This document shows, piece after piece, positions 25,917 through 35,385 of a DNA stretch of 64,000 nt. The notes beneath the pieces were generated by a model that did not search any database, had not been told where the DNA came from, and saw only the letters and a program-made list of their open reading frames with translations. Each line of letters opens with the position of its first letter. The stretch's first letter is position 1. The stretch is taken from contig JACPYM010000024.1 of the NCBI GenBank assembly GCA_016196035.1, positions 1-64,000 of the forward strand, given 5' to 3'. The DNA comes from Acidobacteriota bacterium (GTDB lineage: Bacteria > Acidobacteriota > Blastocatellia > RBC074). The position numbers and the translations under genes are program-made.

Positions 25917-26016
25917 GAGTTGTAGAGTTCAGCCTCTTATTTTCAAGGCATGACTTGGGTGCCGCTGATTTTGAAACCAAACGTGTGCGGGCTTGTTCCC
26001 GTGAAAGGGTTTGGGA

Positions 26017-27030
26017 TTACGCTTGGCTAACGCCGATCAAGTTGAGCAGCAGCGCTTCCGTCGCCAATTGCCGGTTGACGTTGAAGCGCAACCGCGCGCG
26101 CAATTCGTTGAACTGCTCCGCCCAGTTCGTCAGCTTGGGAATCCCGGTCGCGGCGGCCAGTGGCTCCAGCTTGTCGGCAACATCTATGTTGACGATGGTA
26201 TCGCGGGCGCTGCCTGCCGCCAGCAGGAAGAGGTCGCGCAGCAGGCGGTTAAGCAAATCCAGTTCGCGCTCGAACTCTTCGCGCTCTTTTTTGCCGAGGT
26301 ATTCCGCCGCTTTCATCAGCCGGAAGCGGTTCTCGCCCGTTGCCAGCAGTTCCAACAGGTTGATGAGCACGTTGCGTTCCTGGCGATAAACTCCCAAATC
26401 AAAGGCCGTGGCCTGGCCGATGCGCCCTTCGGTCAGACGCGCGAGCAAGAGCGTGTCGGGTTTGGGGCGGCGGAAGTTGGCGGTCAGGTATTCTTCCATT
26501 TCTGCTGTCGTCAGTGGAGCGAAGTTGATGCGTTGGGCGCGCGAGCGGATGGTTTGCAGCAAGGCATGCGGTTTGGCGGTCAGCAAAATCAGCGTCGAGG
26601 TCGGCGGCGGTTCTTCCAGCGTTTTGAGCAACGAATTGGCGGCCTCATCGCGCAAGCGGTCGGCGTCGTCAATGAGGAAGAAGCGCTGCTTGCCTTCGCG
26701 CGGGCGGTACTGCACTTCGTGGGCGATTTGGCGGGTCTGGACGATTTTGATGAATTGGCCGTCGGGTTTGATCGTCGTCACGTCGCCGTACACGCCTGCA
26801 TTAATGCGCTGGCAGACCGGGCAAGTGTCGCAGCTATCGTAACGGCCCTGGGCGGCGTCAATCACCGGCTGATGGCAATTGAGCGCCTTCGCCATCGCTA
26901 AGGCGAATTGGCGTTTGCCGATGCCATCAGGCCCGGCAAAGATCAGCGTCGCGCCAATACGTCCGCCCAACAGCAAACGCTGCAAGACGGCTTTGTTGCG
27001 TTCGTTGCCGATCAGCTTGGCGAAAGACAT
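26017..27030 (-). CDS. holB: DNA polymerase III delta' subunit
   Basis: 337 aa. AAA+ clamp-loader subunit with LIFAGPDGIGKRQFALAMAK (Walker A, residues 29-48), a zinc module Cys52, Cys67, Cys70, Cys73 (YDSCDTCPVCQ), FFLIDDADRLRDEAANSLLK and TLEEPPPTSTLILLTAKPH (Walker B and sensor 1 with the SRAQRI segment). The SRC arginine finger motif appears as SRAQR, that is, the Cys is replaced by Ala while the Arg is kept. The protein acts in loading the sliding clamp. Its start lies 2 bp beyond the tmk stop, so the pair is one operon. Confidence 0.92.
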   Translation of the reverse strand: MSFAKLIGNERNKAVLQRLLLGGRIGATLIFAGPDGIGKRQFALAMAKALNCHQPVIDAAQGRYDSCDTCPVCQRINAGVYGDVTTIKPDGQFIKIVQTRQIAHEVQYRPREGKQRFFLIDDADRLRDEAANSLLKTLEEPPPTSTLILLTAKPHALLQTIRSRAQRINFAPLTTAEMEEYLTANFRRPKPDTLLLARLTEGRIGQATAFDLGVYRQERNVLINLLELLATGENRFRLMKAAEYLGKKEREEFERELDLLNRLLRDLFLLAAGSARDTIVNIDVADKLEPLAAATGIPKLTNWAEQFNELRARLRFNVNRQLATEALLLNLIGVSQA

Positions 27031-27032
27031 GG

Positions 27033-27734
27033 TTATTGCAGATGGTAGATTGCGGATTGCGGATTTAGGAGTTTTGTAACTTCGACGAGGGTGAGCGCCG
27101 CGACTTCTTCGATGGAACCAGCGGCGGGGATGATATGAAACCGTTCCGGTTCGCGCGCCGCCAGCAGGTGATAGCCGCGCCGCACGCGCTCGTGAAATTC
27201 CAGCGGTTCCAGGTCTAAACGGTCGGGCTGTTCGGCGACGGTTGGGTTGAGGTCAACAGAAGCCGGCGCTTTGCCGCGACCATGCACACGGCTCAAACCG
27301 AGTTGCACCTCCAGGTCAAACAGCAGGGTCGCATCGGGTTTCAAGCCGCCCGTCGCCAAATCCATCAAGTGTTCGACCATCGGCAAGTCAAAGCCGCGCC
27401 CATAGCCTTGATAGGCAATCGTAGCGTCGGCATAACGGTCGCTCAGCACGATCATGCCGGCGGCCAGCGCGGGCATGATCAATTGCCGCACGTGCTGGGC
27501 GCGATCTGCGGCATAGAGCAACAGCTCGGTCAACGGCTCGACCGGCGCGTCCTGTTCGGCGGGCACATCGAGCAGGACGGCGCGAATGCGTTTGCCAATA
27601 GCGGTGCCGCCCGGTTCGCGGGTGGCAAGGCAAGGAATGCCCTGCTCCGCCAAATGGCGAGCGAGCAACGGCAATTGTGTCGTCTTGCCGCAACCGTCAA
27701 TGCCTTCGAAGGTGATGAATTTGCCGCGTTGCAT
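27033..27734 (-). CDS. tmk: Thymidylate kinase
   Basis: 233 aa. P-loop FEGIDGCGKTTQLPLLA, the DRX motif as SDRYADATIAYQGYGRG, and the REPGGTAIGKRIRAVLLD segment mark TMP kinase, which makes dTDP. Family members are usually 205-215 aa; the extra residues include a tail LLNPQSAIYHLQ that is read directly from a heptamer repeat (ATCCGCA units) bordering holB. So the repeat has been absorbed into the coding frame, and natural stops lie beyond it. Function should not depend on this tail. Confidence 0.94.
   Translation of the reverse strand: MQRGKFITFEGIDGCGKTTQLPLLARHLAEQGIPCLATREPGGTAIGKRIRAVLLDVPAEQDAPVEPLTELLLYAADRAQHVRQLIMPALAAGMIVLSDRYADATIAYQGYGRGFDLPMVEHLMDLATGGLKPDATLLFDLEVQLGLSRVHGRGKAPASVDLNPTVAEQPDRLDLEPLEFHERVRRGYHLLAAREPERFHIIPAAGSIEEVAALTLVEVTKLLNPQSAIYHLQ
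27036..27066. repeat. Heptanucleotide repeat forming the tmk C-terminus
   Basis: Minus-strand units ATCCGCA, ATCCGCA, ATCTACC, ATCTGCA, period 7, translated as PQSAIYHLQ. It is the same family as the repeat inside the yfhO-like gene and at 37.6 kb. Confidence 0.8.
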
Positions 27735-27795
27735 GAAATGGCGTAGGCGGCGCGCTCCGCTTTACCAGCCAAGCGCGCCTGCCAGAGCGACGCGT

Positions 27796-28179
27796 TTAAT
27801 CGCCTGAAGGAGCGGCGCCACCAGAGGGAGCCGGTTCTCTAGGGGCTTCTCTGGTAACCAGCGGAGGACGCTCAGCACTCACAGGCCGATCTCCCAGAGG
27901 AGGTCTGTCAGCGCCGACTCTGTCAGCCCCAACGCTTGGGGTGTGATGATCGCGCGTGTGCGTCATGCTGCCGCGCGGCACTGAGATCGTGGAAATGGCG
28001 TGCTTGAAAATCAGTTGCTCTAGATTTCCCGATTCCAGCACCACCGAGAACTTATCGAAGCTACGAATCTTACCCGTCAGTTTGACACCGCCGACCAAAT
28101 AGATCGTCACATTGATGCGATCCCGGCGGAGAGTATTGAGGAAGCCGTCTTGTACGTTTTGACTATTTTGCGTTTCCAT
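27796..28179 (-). CDS. hfq: RNA chaperone Hfq
   Basis: 127 aa from the ATG at 28179 (a TTG three codons earlier is also in frame). Residues about 9-70 are the Sm fold: Sm1 DGFLNTLRRDRINVTIYLV and GGVKLTGKIRSFDKFSVVLE, then Sm2 LIFKHAISTISV, with the conserved Lys-His of the uridine pocket. A long tail of about 55 residues is rich in Pro, Gly, Arg and Asp and should be disordered. Hfq forms a hexamer that pairs small RNAs with mRNAs. Neighbour tmk is 60 bp downstream on the same strand. Confidence 0.92.
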   Translation of the reverse strand: METQNSQNVQDGFLNTLRRDRINVTIYLVGGVKLTGKIRSFDKFSVVLESGNLEQLIFKHAISTISVPRGSMTHTRDHHTPSVGADRVGADRPPLGDRPVSAERPPLVTREAPREPAPSGGAAPSGD

Positions 28180-28431
28180 ATTTCCCAAATCGGTAACCCG
28201 AATTGCCCCTCTCTGAAAATTTATTTGTTGTTGTTGTTATTGGCTTGTTCAGCCAGGGTCTAACCAGCGGCAATACTAACCGAAACGGCACGCCCTTGCC
28301 AGATCAAATCTTGTCGGAAACATATTGCCGCAACTTCTCGCAGCCAGGGTTGCTCTCAGCCATTCAATGTTGGTAGAAGGCTACAAGCACATCGTCACCG
28401 CTTTTCCAGGAGCTTCCGGAGGAAATTCAGA

Positions 28432-30306
28432 ATGCCGTTTCAACGCCGTCACCACCATTCGTTCCGCACTTTTTTCAGTCTCGCGCTGCTGTTGCTCGCC
28501 GCCGCCAGCGCTAGCGCACAAAGCAAGGTCGAATACGAGATCGCCTTTCCCAACGCCGTGCACCACGAGGCCGAAGTCACTGTGACTTTCACAGGCGTGC
28601 CGGCCAACAAACCGCTCGAAGCCCGCATGAGCCGCTCGTCGCCGGGCCGCTATGCGTTGCAAGAGTTTTCCAAGAACGTATACAACGTGCGCGCCACCGA
28701 TGACAAAGGCGCGCCGCTCGCCTTCACGCGGCCCAACTCAACCCAATGGAACGTCGTCAGTAAGGGCGGCAAGGTGCGCATCAGTTACACGCTGTTTGGC
28801 GATCTGGGTTCGGGCACCTTCACCGGCATTGATCACACGATGGCGCACCTGAGCATACCCGCGACGTTTATGTGGGCGCGCGGGTTTGAAAACGCGCCGA
28901 TCACGGTGCGTTGCCGCCGTCCCAATCCGAATTGGAAGATCGCCACGCAACTGGCGCCGACCGCCGATGCCGAAGTCTTCACCGCGCCGCACATGCAATA
29001 CTTCATGGATTCGCCAACCATGCTGGGCGACTTGAAATTCCGTGAATGGCCGGTGCAATCGAACGGCAAGACCTACACCATACGCCTCGCGCTCAATGAC
29101 AACTGCGAAGAAAAGGATGTGGACGAGTTCGCTGAGATGATCAAAAAAGTCGTCAACGAACAGATCGCCGTCTTTGGCGAGACACCCGATTTCGATTTCG
29201 GCACTTATACCTTCATCGCCAATTATGTGCCGCAAATCGGCGGCGATGGCATGGAGCATCGCAACTCGACCAGCCTGACCGCGCCGCGTTCGATCAGAGG
29301 GAATCCACGCGCCAATCTGGGCACCGTCTCGCACGAGTTCTTTCATTGCTGGAATGTCGAACGGTTGCGCCCGCGCACGCTCGAACCGTTCAGTTTTGAA
29401 GACGCCAATGTCGCGGATGGTCTTTGGGTAGGTGAAGGCTTCACGCAGTATTACGGCAACCTGCTGATGAAACGCGCGGGCTTCGGCGGTGACGATGCCA
29501 ACTTTGGGCGCGGCCTTGGCTTCACAATTAACGCGGTCGTCAATTCGCCTGGCCGCCGCTTGCATGGCCCCATCGAAATGAGCCAGCAGGCTGTGCACGA
29601 AGACGGCGCTAACAGTGACTTCCCGACCAACAGCCGCAATCTGTTCGTGTCGTATTACACCTATGGCGCGGCGGTCGCCCTCGGCCTTGACTTGACGCTG
29701 CGCACCAAATTCCCCGGCAAGACGCTAGACAGTTACATGCCCGAACTTTGGCAAAGTTACGGCAAGCATCAGAAAAACTATAATCCCGCTAAACCCTACA
29801 CCATTGCCGATCTGAAAGCTGCGCTCGCCAGGCTGACCGGCGATGCGGCGTTTGCCAATGACTACTTCGCCCGTTATATCGAAGGCCGCGACGTGGTGGA
29901 TTATGGCCCGCTGCTCGCCCAAGCCGGGTTTGTATACCGCCAGGCGCGCCCTGGCAAAGTCTGGCTCGATGCGCAATTGCGCGAACAGAACGGCGCGTTG
30001 ACGATTGGCGGGCCGACATTGACGACGGGGCCGCTGTATCAAGCTGGTTTGGATCGCGGCGACAAGATTTTGAGCTTTGACGGTCAGGCGGTGAAAACGC
30101 CTTCGGATGTGCAAGCAATTCTCGAAAAGCACAAACCCGGCGACACCATCGCTATCGAAGCCGACCAGCGCGGCGTCAAACGCACCGTGCAATTGACCTT
30201 CACCGAAGACCCGAATGTCGAAGTCGTGTCATACGAAAGCCTCAACAAAGAGGTCACACCCGCAATGAAGAAGTTGCGGGCCGAATGGCTCGGTTCACAA
30301 CGTTAA
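28432..30306 (+). CDS. M61-family zinc metallopeptidase with PDZ domain
   Basis: 624 aa. GGAGG lies nine bases before the ATG. A signal peptide ends near SASAQS (residue about 29). The catalytic zinc motif is His301-Glu-Phe-Phe-His305 ([15 protein letters not shown]), the third ligand is expected in [13 protein letters not shown], and residues about 515-600 form a PDZ domain ([20 protein letters not shown]). M61 enzymes are glycyl aminopeptidase-like proteases of the cell envelope. The gene converges on the KAS III gene; a 34-bp-arm hairpin separates them. Confidence 0.94.
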   Translation: MPFQRRHHHSFRTFFSLALLLLAAASASAQSKVEYEIAFPNAVHHEAEVTVTFTGVPANKPLEARMSRSSPGRYALQEFSKNVYNVRATDDKGAPLAFTRPNSTQWNVVSKGGKVRISYTLFGDLGSGTFTGIDHTMAHLSIPATFMWARGFENAPITVRCRRPNPNWKIATQLAPTADAEVFTAPHMQYFMDSPTMLGDLKFREWPVQSNGKTYTIRLALNDNCEEKDVDEFAEMIKKVVNEQIAVFGETPDFDFGTYTFIANYVPQIGGDGMEHRNSTSLTAPRSIRGNPRANLGTVSHEFFHCWNVERLRPRTLEPFSFEDANVADGLWVGEGFTQYYGNLLMKRAGFGGDDANFGRGLGFTINAVVNSPGRRLHGPIEMSQQAVHEDGANSDFPTNSRNLFVSYYTYGAAVALGLDLTLRTKFPGKTLDSYMPELWQSYGKHQKNYNPAKPYTIADLKAALARLTGDAAFANDYFARYIEGRDVVDYGPLLAQAGFVYRQARPGKVWLDAQLREQNGALTIGGPTLTTGPLYQAGLDRGDKILSFDGQAVKTPSDVQAILEKHKPGDTIAIEADQRGVKRTVQLTFTEDPNVEVVSYESLNKEVTPAMKKLRAEWLGSQR

Positions 30307-30310
30307 AGAA

Positions 30311-30396
30311 CCGCCCACTAAGACACACGAAGGAGCACGAAGAAGATTCAATTGGGTTGGCTTTCTTCGTGCCCCTTCGTGTGTCTTAGTGGGCGG
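30311..30396. terminator. Long hairpin between convergent M61 and KAS III genes
   Basis: Arms of 34 bp (30311-30344 and 30363-30396) match with one mismatch, loop of 18 nt. Being between convergent genes it could end transcription from both sides, although no T-run follows. The arms start CCGCCCACTAAGACACACGA and are unrelated to the other hairpins in the window. Confidence 0.65.
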
Positions 30397-30402
30397 CCTT
30401 GG

Positions 30403-31404
30403 TCACTCGCACGCCTGGCATAGCGCGGCACCCCACGTAAACCCAGCCCCAAACGCCAGCACCAACACATACTCACCCGCCGCAAAGCGCTTTTCTTCCT
30501 GCGCCTGTTGCAACGCCAGAAAAGCCGACGCGCCGCTGGTGTTGCCGTAACGGTCAAGGTTGATGACGATGCGCTCCGGCGCAAGGCCCAGCCGTTTGCC
30601 CAGCGCTTGCAGCAGATTCAAATTGGCTTGATGCGGCACGACGAGATCAATCTGTGCCAGTGTGAGACCGTTGCGCGCGGTGATTTCCAGCGCGGCTTCG
30701 CTGAGTTTGCGCACCGCCTGCAAGATCACCGTGCGCCCGTTCATTACACCAAAGAGAGATTGCGTTTCGTCAAACCAGCGCGCGCCATTCGCCGTACCCG
30801 GCGCGCGCACAATCAGGTCTTCGGCATAATTGCCATCCGTGGCGATGAGCACGTCCAACAGCCGCAATGACAGTCCGTCAGGTTTTGGCGCGCGGCTGAC
30901 GATCACCGCGCCCGCACCATCGCCAAACAACATGCTCAGTTCGGCGGCGCGCGGGTGTATGTCCAAGCCCTTCGATTGCGCCTCAGCGCCAAAGCAGGCG
31001 ATGTGCTGCGCCGTGCCCGCCGCCAGCAAGCCTTGCGCGACTTGCAGACTGTAGAGAATCGCCGCGCACGCCGCGCGCACATCCAACGCCGGTACTGGGC
31101 GGCAACCCACCAGGCGGTGTTGCACCAACGGCGCGATGCCCGGCACCTGGTAATCGGGCGACAGCGTGCCGCCGATCAGATAATCGAGTTGTGCGGCCTC
31201 CAAGCCAGCATCGCGCAAGGCGGCCTGCACCGCGTCCGCCGCCAGTTCAGAAGCGGACTGGTCAGTATTCGCCCAGCGTCGCGCACGTATGCCGGAACTA
31301 GCTTCGATCCATTCCGAGGTGACGCCGAGTTGCGGCGCAAGTTCGGCATTGGTCACTTCACGTTCGGGCAGCGCCGCGCCAAAGCCAGTCAGGTAACAAG
31401 TCAT
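30403..31404 (-). CDS. 3-oxoacyl-ACP synthase III (KAS III/FabH-like)
   Basis: 333 aa. Catalytic triad: Cys113 in DVRAACAAILYSLQVA, His in LVVPHQANLNLLQALG, Asn in DRYGNTSGASAFLALQ. The start is the second ATG, with GAGGTGA six bases upstream. KAS III enzymes condense acyl-CoA with malonyl-ACP to start fatty acids or related chains. No other fatty acid genes are adjacent, and a dedicated role in a secondary acyl chain is possible. Family assignment is firm; physiological substrate is not known. Confidence 0.92.
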   Translation of the reverse strand: MTCYLTGFGAALPEREVTNAELAPQLGVTSEWIEASSGIRARRWANTDQSASELAADAVQAALRDAGLEAAQLDYLIGGTLSPDYQVPGIAPLVQHRLVGCRPVPALDVRAACAAILYSLQVAQGLLAAGTAQHIACFGAEAQSKGLDIHPRAAELSMLFGDGAGAVIVSRAPKPDGLSLRLLDVLIATDGNYAEDLIVRAPGTANGARWFDETQSLFGVMNGRTVILQAVRKLSEAALEITARNGLTLAQIDLVVPHQANLNLLQALGKRLGLAPERIVINLDRYGNTSGASAFLALQQAQEEKRFAAGEYVLVLAFGAGFTWGAALCQACE

Positions 31405-31446
31405 CACTTCACCTCATACGTTGCTGGGCAAGGCCATAAGGTTTGC

Positions 31447-31549
31447 AAAACGGTACCGCGCGCGTCAGCCAGCGGCGCGTCAGGTCTGACGGATGGGTGC
31501 AGCAGCGCAAGTCTCCGCTTGCTCACGCGCGCGGTACCGCAGCAGTGCA
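31447..31549. repeat. CG-rich MITE-like element, copy 2
   Basis: A reduced copy (about 100 bp) with GGTACCGCGCGCGTCAGC and its facing arm GCTTGCTCACGCGCGCGGTA. The outer flanks shared by copies 1 and 3 are absent. It lies between the KAS III gene and the M48 gene. Confidence 0.7.
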
Positions 31550-31552
31550 TTC

Positions 31553-32980
31553 TTACCGCGCCAGTTGCAAGCTGCGCAGCACCTGTTCAAAGGCCGCTTT
31601 GTAAACCTGCTGTTCGTCTTCCGGCGCGATGGTGATCAGATAAAACAGCCGTCCATCCGCCGTCACCGTTGTGTAAGTCACATCCACTTCGGCCACGCCC
31701 GTGTTGGCGGAAGGCCCGGCGATGGCGGCGACGTAGCCTTGCTGGCCGCCGAAATTGATGGGCTGGGGCTGTTTGACGATTTGGAAATCGGGATTGTCAT
31801 TGATCTGTTGCTGGATTAACGCGCTCGTCGCACGGCCCAAATCGCCGCCTTGCGGATTCAGCACGCCGACGAACACGCCGTGCGTGACGATGAAGGACTC
31901 GTTGAATTTTCCATAGCCGCCGTGCGGCGCAAAGATCAGCGTCGAAGCGCCGCCTTCGATGGCGTCCCAATTCGCGGGCACCTGCACGGCGAACGAGCCG
32001 TCTTTGGCCTGTTGGGCTTTGAGCTGACCGGAGGGGCGCGGCGGACGCTGGCCCATTTCCATGTTCGTGGGGTCTTTCGGCCCGACACGTTTCAACTGGC
32101 TGTTCTCGGCCAATGGCTGCGGCGCGCGTCCGGTCAACCGCGCTTTGACGGCCTGGAACTCAGGGCTATCGTGTTTGGGGCTGGAAGACACGTGCAATTG
32201 CTGCGTAGCTTCGAGAATGTACTTGATGCGATTGCCGGGGTCGGGATGATCGCTGAGCAATTCGGGCGCGCGTTGGCCGCCTTCGGACTCCAGCGTTTTG
32301 AAGAAATTCGCCATATCGCGCGGATCGTAGCCCGCCTCGGCCAGTATGCGCGCGCCTTCCAGGTCGGCTTGTTTCTCAGCGGTGCGCCCGAATTTCAGGA
32401 AGAGCATATTTGCGCCAAAACCGCCCACCTGGCTGATGATCTGGCCGAGTTCGGGCCGTTCGCCCGCGCCTGCGATCACGCCCAAGATACCCAAACCACC
32501 CTCGGCCAGTTTGGCTTTGGAAGCTTGGGCTGTACCGTGGCGCAAGGTGGCGTGCGAAATCTCGTGCGCCATCACGCCCGCCAGTTCGCCTTCGTTTTTG
32601 GCGGCGGCAATCGCGCCCGCGTTGACAAAGAGAAAGCCGCCGGGCAGCGCAAAGGCGTTGATCTCTTTGGTCGCCACGACCCAGGACTGGAAATTGAACC
32701 GTTCGCCTTCGGCTTTGGTGGCAAGTTTCTGCGTGAGTTGCTGCACGTAATTGACGATCTGCGCGTCTTTCACCATCGGCGTTTCGTGCATGACCTGCTC
32801 GGCGGATTGGCGGCCCAGTTGCACGTCCTGCTCCGGACTGAACAAGTTAAAGGCGGCGGGTTTGAAATGCGGCCCTGGCCCGCCGGACGTTTGCACGGAA
32901 TCGCCGCCACCGCCGCGACAAGCCAATTGTCCGGCCAAGGCTGCCAACAAAACCCAACTCGCCAATTTCTTTTTGCGCAT
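31553..32980 (-). CDS. M48-family metalloprotease, lipoprotein
   Basis: 475 aa. A lipoprotein-type signal (residues 1-21, LAALAGQLAC) is followed by a Gly-rich linker. The zinc motif is HEISH (GVMAHEISHATLRHG) with the third ligand downstream in ADLEGARILAEAGYDP. M48 proteases of this kind (BepA/YfgC-like) check outer-membrane protein assembly. The C-terminal half (about 300-475) contains a DUF-like domain with GGQQGYVAAIAGPSANTG. The start region is odd: the outer arm of a nested palindrome ends only 10 bp before the ATG, so promoter and leader come from repeat DNA. Confidence 0.92.
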   Translation of the reverse strand: MRKKKLASWVLLAALAGQLACRGGGGDSVQTSGGPGPHFKPAAFNLFSPEQDVQLGRQSAEQVMHETPMVKDAQIVNYVQQLTQKLATKAEGERFNFQSWVVATKEINAFALPGGFLFVNAGAIAAAKNEGELAGVMAHEISHATLRHGTAQASKAKLAEGGLGILGVIAGAGERPELGQIISQVGGFGANMLFLKFGRTAEKQADLEGARILAEAGYDPRDMANFFKTLESEGGQRAPELLSDHPDPGNRIKYILEATQQLHVSSSPKHDSPEFQAVKARLTGRAPQPLAENSQLKRVGPKDPTNMEMGQRPPRPSGQLKAQQAKDGSFAVQVPANWDAIEGGASTLIFAPHGGYGKFNESFIVTHGVFVGVLNPQGGDLGRATSALIQQQINDNPDFQIVKQPQPINFGGQQGYVAAIAGPSANTGVAEVDVTYTTVTADGRLFYLITIAPEDEQQVYKAAFEQVLRSLQLAR

Positions 32981-32990
32981 CAATATCTCT

Positions 32991-33099
32991 CTAGTACTCC
33001 ATCAAGCTGAAAATGAGGGATGTAGGGCGGGATTTAATCCCGCCCTACATCCCGGATGCGCTCTCAGCATCCATCACTTACAGCTTGATGGAGTACTAG
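32991..33099. repeat. Nested perfect palindrome
   Basis: An outer 19-bp perfect inverted repeat (CTAGTACTCCATCAAGCTG at 32991-33009, partner at 33081-33099) encloses an inner 18-bp perfect inverted repeat (33017-33034 and 33036-33053, starting GGGATGTAGGGCGGGATT) with a one-base centre. It sits directly upstream of the M48 start codon. Confidence 0.9.
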
Positions 33100-33110
33100 C
33101 TCCTTCATTA

Positions 33111-33276
33111 GATCGGTTTTCACTTCGATGTATGGGAAAACCGCGCAGCGGGACAATACCGCGCGCGTGAGCAAGCGGCGCGTCGGCAGTTCAGCCAAGG
33201 GGGCAAGCTTGACACGCCGCTTGCTCACACGCGCGGTACTGTCCCAGCATCAACTGACTTCTGTAAACGCACTTGC
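33111..33276. repeat. CG-rich MITE-like element, copy 3
   Basis: About 165 bp with arms ACCGCGCGCGTGAGCAAGCG and CGCTTGCTCACACGCGCGGT and the same outer flanks as copy 1 (ATCGGTTTTCACTTCG on the left, TAAACGCACTTGCAA on the right). The distance between arms and the centre sequence differ from copy 1. Confidence 0.75.
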
Positions 33277-33326
33277 AACCCGCCCTAGTCGTATACGCGG
33301 CTAAAGGTCGGGCCACGGACACGTAT

Positions 33327-34124
33327 TTAATCACGAATCGCAAACTGCTTAAACAACCGCTCTGCCGCGCTAACCGCCGTTTTGCGCGAGGCGAGGCGTT
33401 CGAGTTGTACCATCAGCTTATTATTCCAGCCCGTCACAACGTGGCTGCGGCCTTCTGCCAGCGCGTCCAAAGCCTCGGCCACGACTTCTTCCGCCGTTTG
33501 CACCTTGCCGCGCAGCTTGCGCTTTGAAGTCCCGGCGACGGCCTGAAAGTTCGATTCGGTCGCGCCCGGACAGAGCGCCGACACACGCACGCCCTGGTCG
33601 CGGCATTCGGCCCAGAGGGCTTCGCTAAAAATGAGGATGAAACTTTTGGTGGCGGAATAGACGGCAAAATACGGCACGCCTTGAAAGGCCGCGGTCGAAC
33701 TAACGTTGAGAATCGCGCCTGCCCGGCGTTGCAACATCGGTTGCACAAACAGATGCGCCAGGGCGACCAGCGCCGTTACGTTGACCTGGATCATTTCCAA
33801 CTGCCGGTCGAGCGACAGCTTGGCGAAATCGCCCGCCGCGCCAAACCCCGCGTTGTTGATGAGCACGTCAACGCGCAAGCCTTGCCGTTGCACTTCGTCA
33901 AAGATTAATTGCGGGGCTTCGTGCTGGGCGAGGTCGGCTTCGATCGAAGTGACGTGGATGCCGTATTGGCGGCGCAATTCATCCGCCAGCGCTTCCAAAC
34001 GGTCGCGCGAACGCGCCGTCAAAATCAGATGCGCGCCGTCCGCCGCCAACTTGTGTGCAAACGCCGTCCCGATGCCATACGACGCGCCGGTCACCAGCGC
34101 TGTTTGGCCTTGCCATTCTGCCAT
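33327..34124 (-). CDS. Short-chain dehydrogenase/reductase
   Basis: 265 aa, classical SDR. NAD(P) site TGASYGIGTAFAHKLA (residues 13-28), NNAGFG, and the active-site Tyr-Ser-Ala-Thr-Lys in VYSATKSFIL, with the catalytic Ser three residues into NVSSTAAFQ. The C-terminal half (RKLRGKVQTAEEVVAEALDA) resembles DltE-like members. Substrate unknown. Its stop is followed by repeat copy 3. Confidence 0.9.
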   Translation of the reverse strand: MAEWQGQTALVTGASYGIGTAFAHKLAADGAHLILTARSRDRLEALADELRRQYGIHVTSIEADLAQHEAPQLIFDEVQRQGLRVDVLINNAGFGAAGDFAKLSLDRQLEMIQVNVTALVALAHLFVQPMLQRRAGAILNVSSTAAFQGVPYFAVYSATKSFILIFSEALWAECRDQGVRVSALCPGATESNFQAVAGTSKRKLRGKVQTAEEVVAEALDALAEGRSHVVTGWNNKLMVQLERLASRKTAVSAAERLFKQFAIRD

Positions 34125-34203
34125 CGCCGTTTCCTTTCGTGTTCACCGATGATGTGGTGGGGTGGCGGTCACGATAGACGAAGGGGAAAGAGAAAGCAAA
34201 AAC

Positions 34204-34325
34204 CCTGGGTACGCACGCTTCCCAGCGTGCGGCTTGGCATGAGACGGATAGATGCTGAAAGGAAACCCCACCGGCATTTGTCTGTCTCATGCCAAGCCGC
34301 ACGCTGGGAAGCGTGCGTACCCAGG
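34204..34325. repeat. Perfect 42-bp inverted repeat
   Basis: Arms 34204-34245 and 34284-34325 are exact reverse complements over 42 bp, with a 38-nt loop. It lies between the SDR start and the VWA gene stop. Such perfection implies recent formation or selection. The sequence is not shared with the other hairpins here. Confidence 0.95.
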
Positions 34326-34335
34326 CTATGCCAGG

Positions 34336-35385
34336 CTATTTCGGATAGTAGCCAAAGCGCGTGGCGGTCTGGCAATTGGGGCGTTTGACCTTGACGCGAA
34401 TCGCGCGGTATTTGCCATCACGTTCGGCGCGGGTGGGCGAATAGAAAATCACATATTGGCTGCGCAATTCTTCGGCGACTTGCTGATAAGCGGCGCCTAG
34501 ATCATCGAACTGTTCCGGCAAAAAGATGCGCCCGCCGGTTTCTTCGGCGATGTGAGTCAGATTTTGCTCGCTCTCAGAGAGTGTTTTCAGGTGCAGCTTG
34601 ATGCCGTCGAGGCGGATTTTGTTGAGCGAATTATTGCCCTCGCGTTGATAAAATTCCAAGTCCTCGCGCTCTTTGTTCGCATCCAGCCGCGTCTTGCTGA
34701 CGACGTAGGTGGCGACCTCGGCTTCCTGCAGGGCACGGAAGGCGCGTTCGTTGGTGATGCGCCCGAAGCCGCTGTCAATGCCGTCGGTCAGCACGATGAT
34801 GGCTTTGCGGCCCTTGATCTTGTCGAGTTGTTCGTTGGCCGCCAGCCAGAGGGCTTCGTTGAAGCGCGTGAACATGCCCGATTGCAACCGGTTGAGCGCG
34901 CGTTTGAGCAACAGGCGGTTGGCCGTCCAATCCTGAATCAATTCGACTTTGTCGTGAAAGCTGATGAGCGAGATTTGATCGGCGGGGTCGAGTTGCGAGA
35001 TGAAGTTATAGGCGACCGTTCTGAAGCTCTCCAATTCGTGGGCCGCGCTGCTGCTCGTGTCTACCAACAGGACGACGTGCACGGGCAGCCGCTTGAGCGC
35101 GAAGGAACTGATCGGCTGCGGCTGGCCGTCTTCATACACGAGAAAATCGTCGGCCTTGAGATCGGTGACGAATTGGCCGCTCGTGCGGTCGCGCACGGTG
35201 ACGGGCAAGAGCACTTCGAGCGTGTCAATCGAGATGGTCGAACCGGGGTCAGGCTCAGGTGGGCGCTGTTTATCCTGTTTGTCGCGGGTTTGAGCGGCCA
35301 GTGGCGCAGTGGCGAGCAAACAAACAAGCGAAAGAAAAAAAACGCGAAAAGCTGGATTGCACATCTTGATCACGGCGGGAGGCAT
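34336..35385 (-). CDS. VWFA-related secreted protein
   Basis: 349 aa from the ATG at 35385 (an ATG at 35364 gives the tighter signal peptide [20 protein letters not shown]; the longer frame start at 35436 reads through a hairpin and is rejected). After the signal comes a von Willebrand A domain: [14 protein letters not shown] near residue 113, GIDSGFG and IVLTDGID. This type is very frequent in acidobacterial genomes and is of unknown function; exported VWA domains bind partners through metal. It lies 70 bp after the duplicated-domain protein. Confidence 0.88.
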   Translation of the reverse strand: MPPAVIKMCNPAFRVFFLSLVCLLATAPLAAQTRDKQDKQRPPEPDPGSTISIDTLEVLLPVTVRDRTSGQFVTDLKADDFLVYEDGQPQPISSFALKRLPVHVVLLVDTSSSAAHELESFRTVAYNFISQLDPADQISLISFHDKVELIQDWTANRLLLKRALNRLQSGMFTRFNEALWLAANEQLDKIKGRKAIIVLTDGIDSGFGRITNERAFRALQEAEVATYVVSKTRLDANKEREDLEFYQREGNNSLNKIRLDGIKLHLKTLSESEQNLTHIAEETGGRIFLPEQFDDLGAAYQQVAEELRSQYVIFYSPTRAERDGKYRAIRVKVKRPNCQTATRFGYYPK

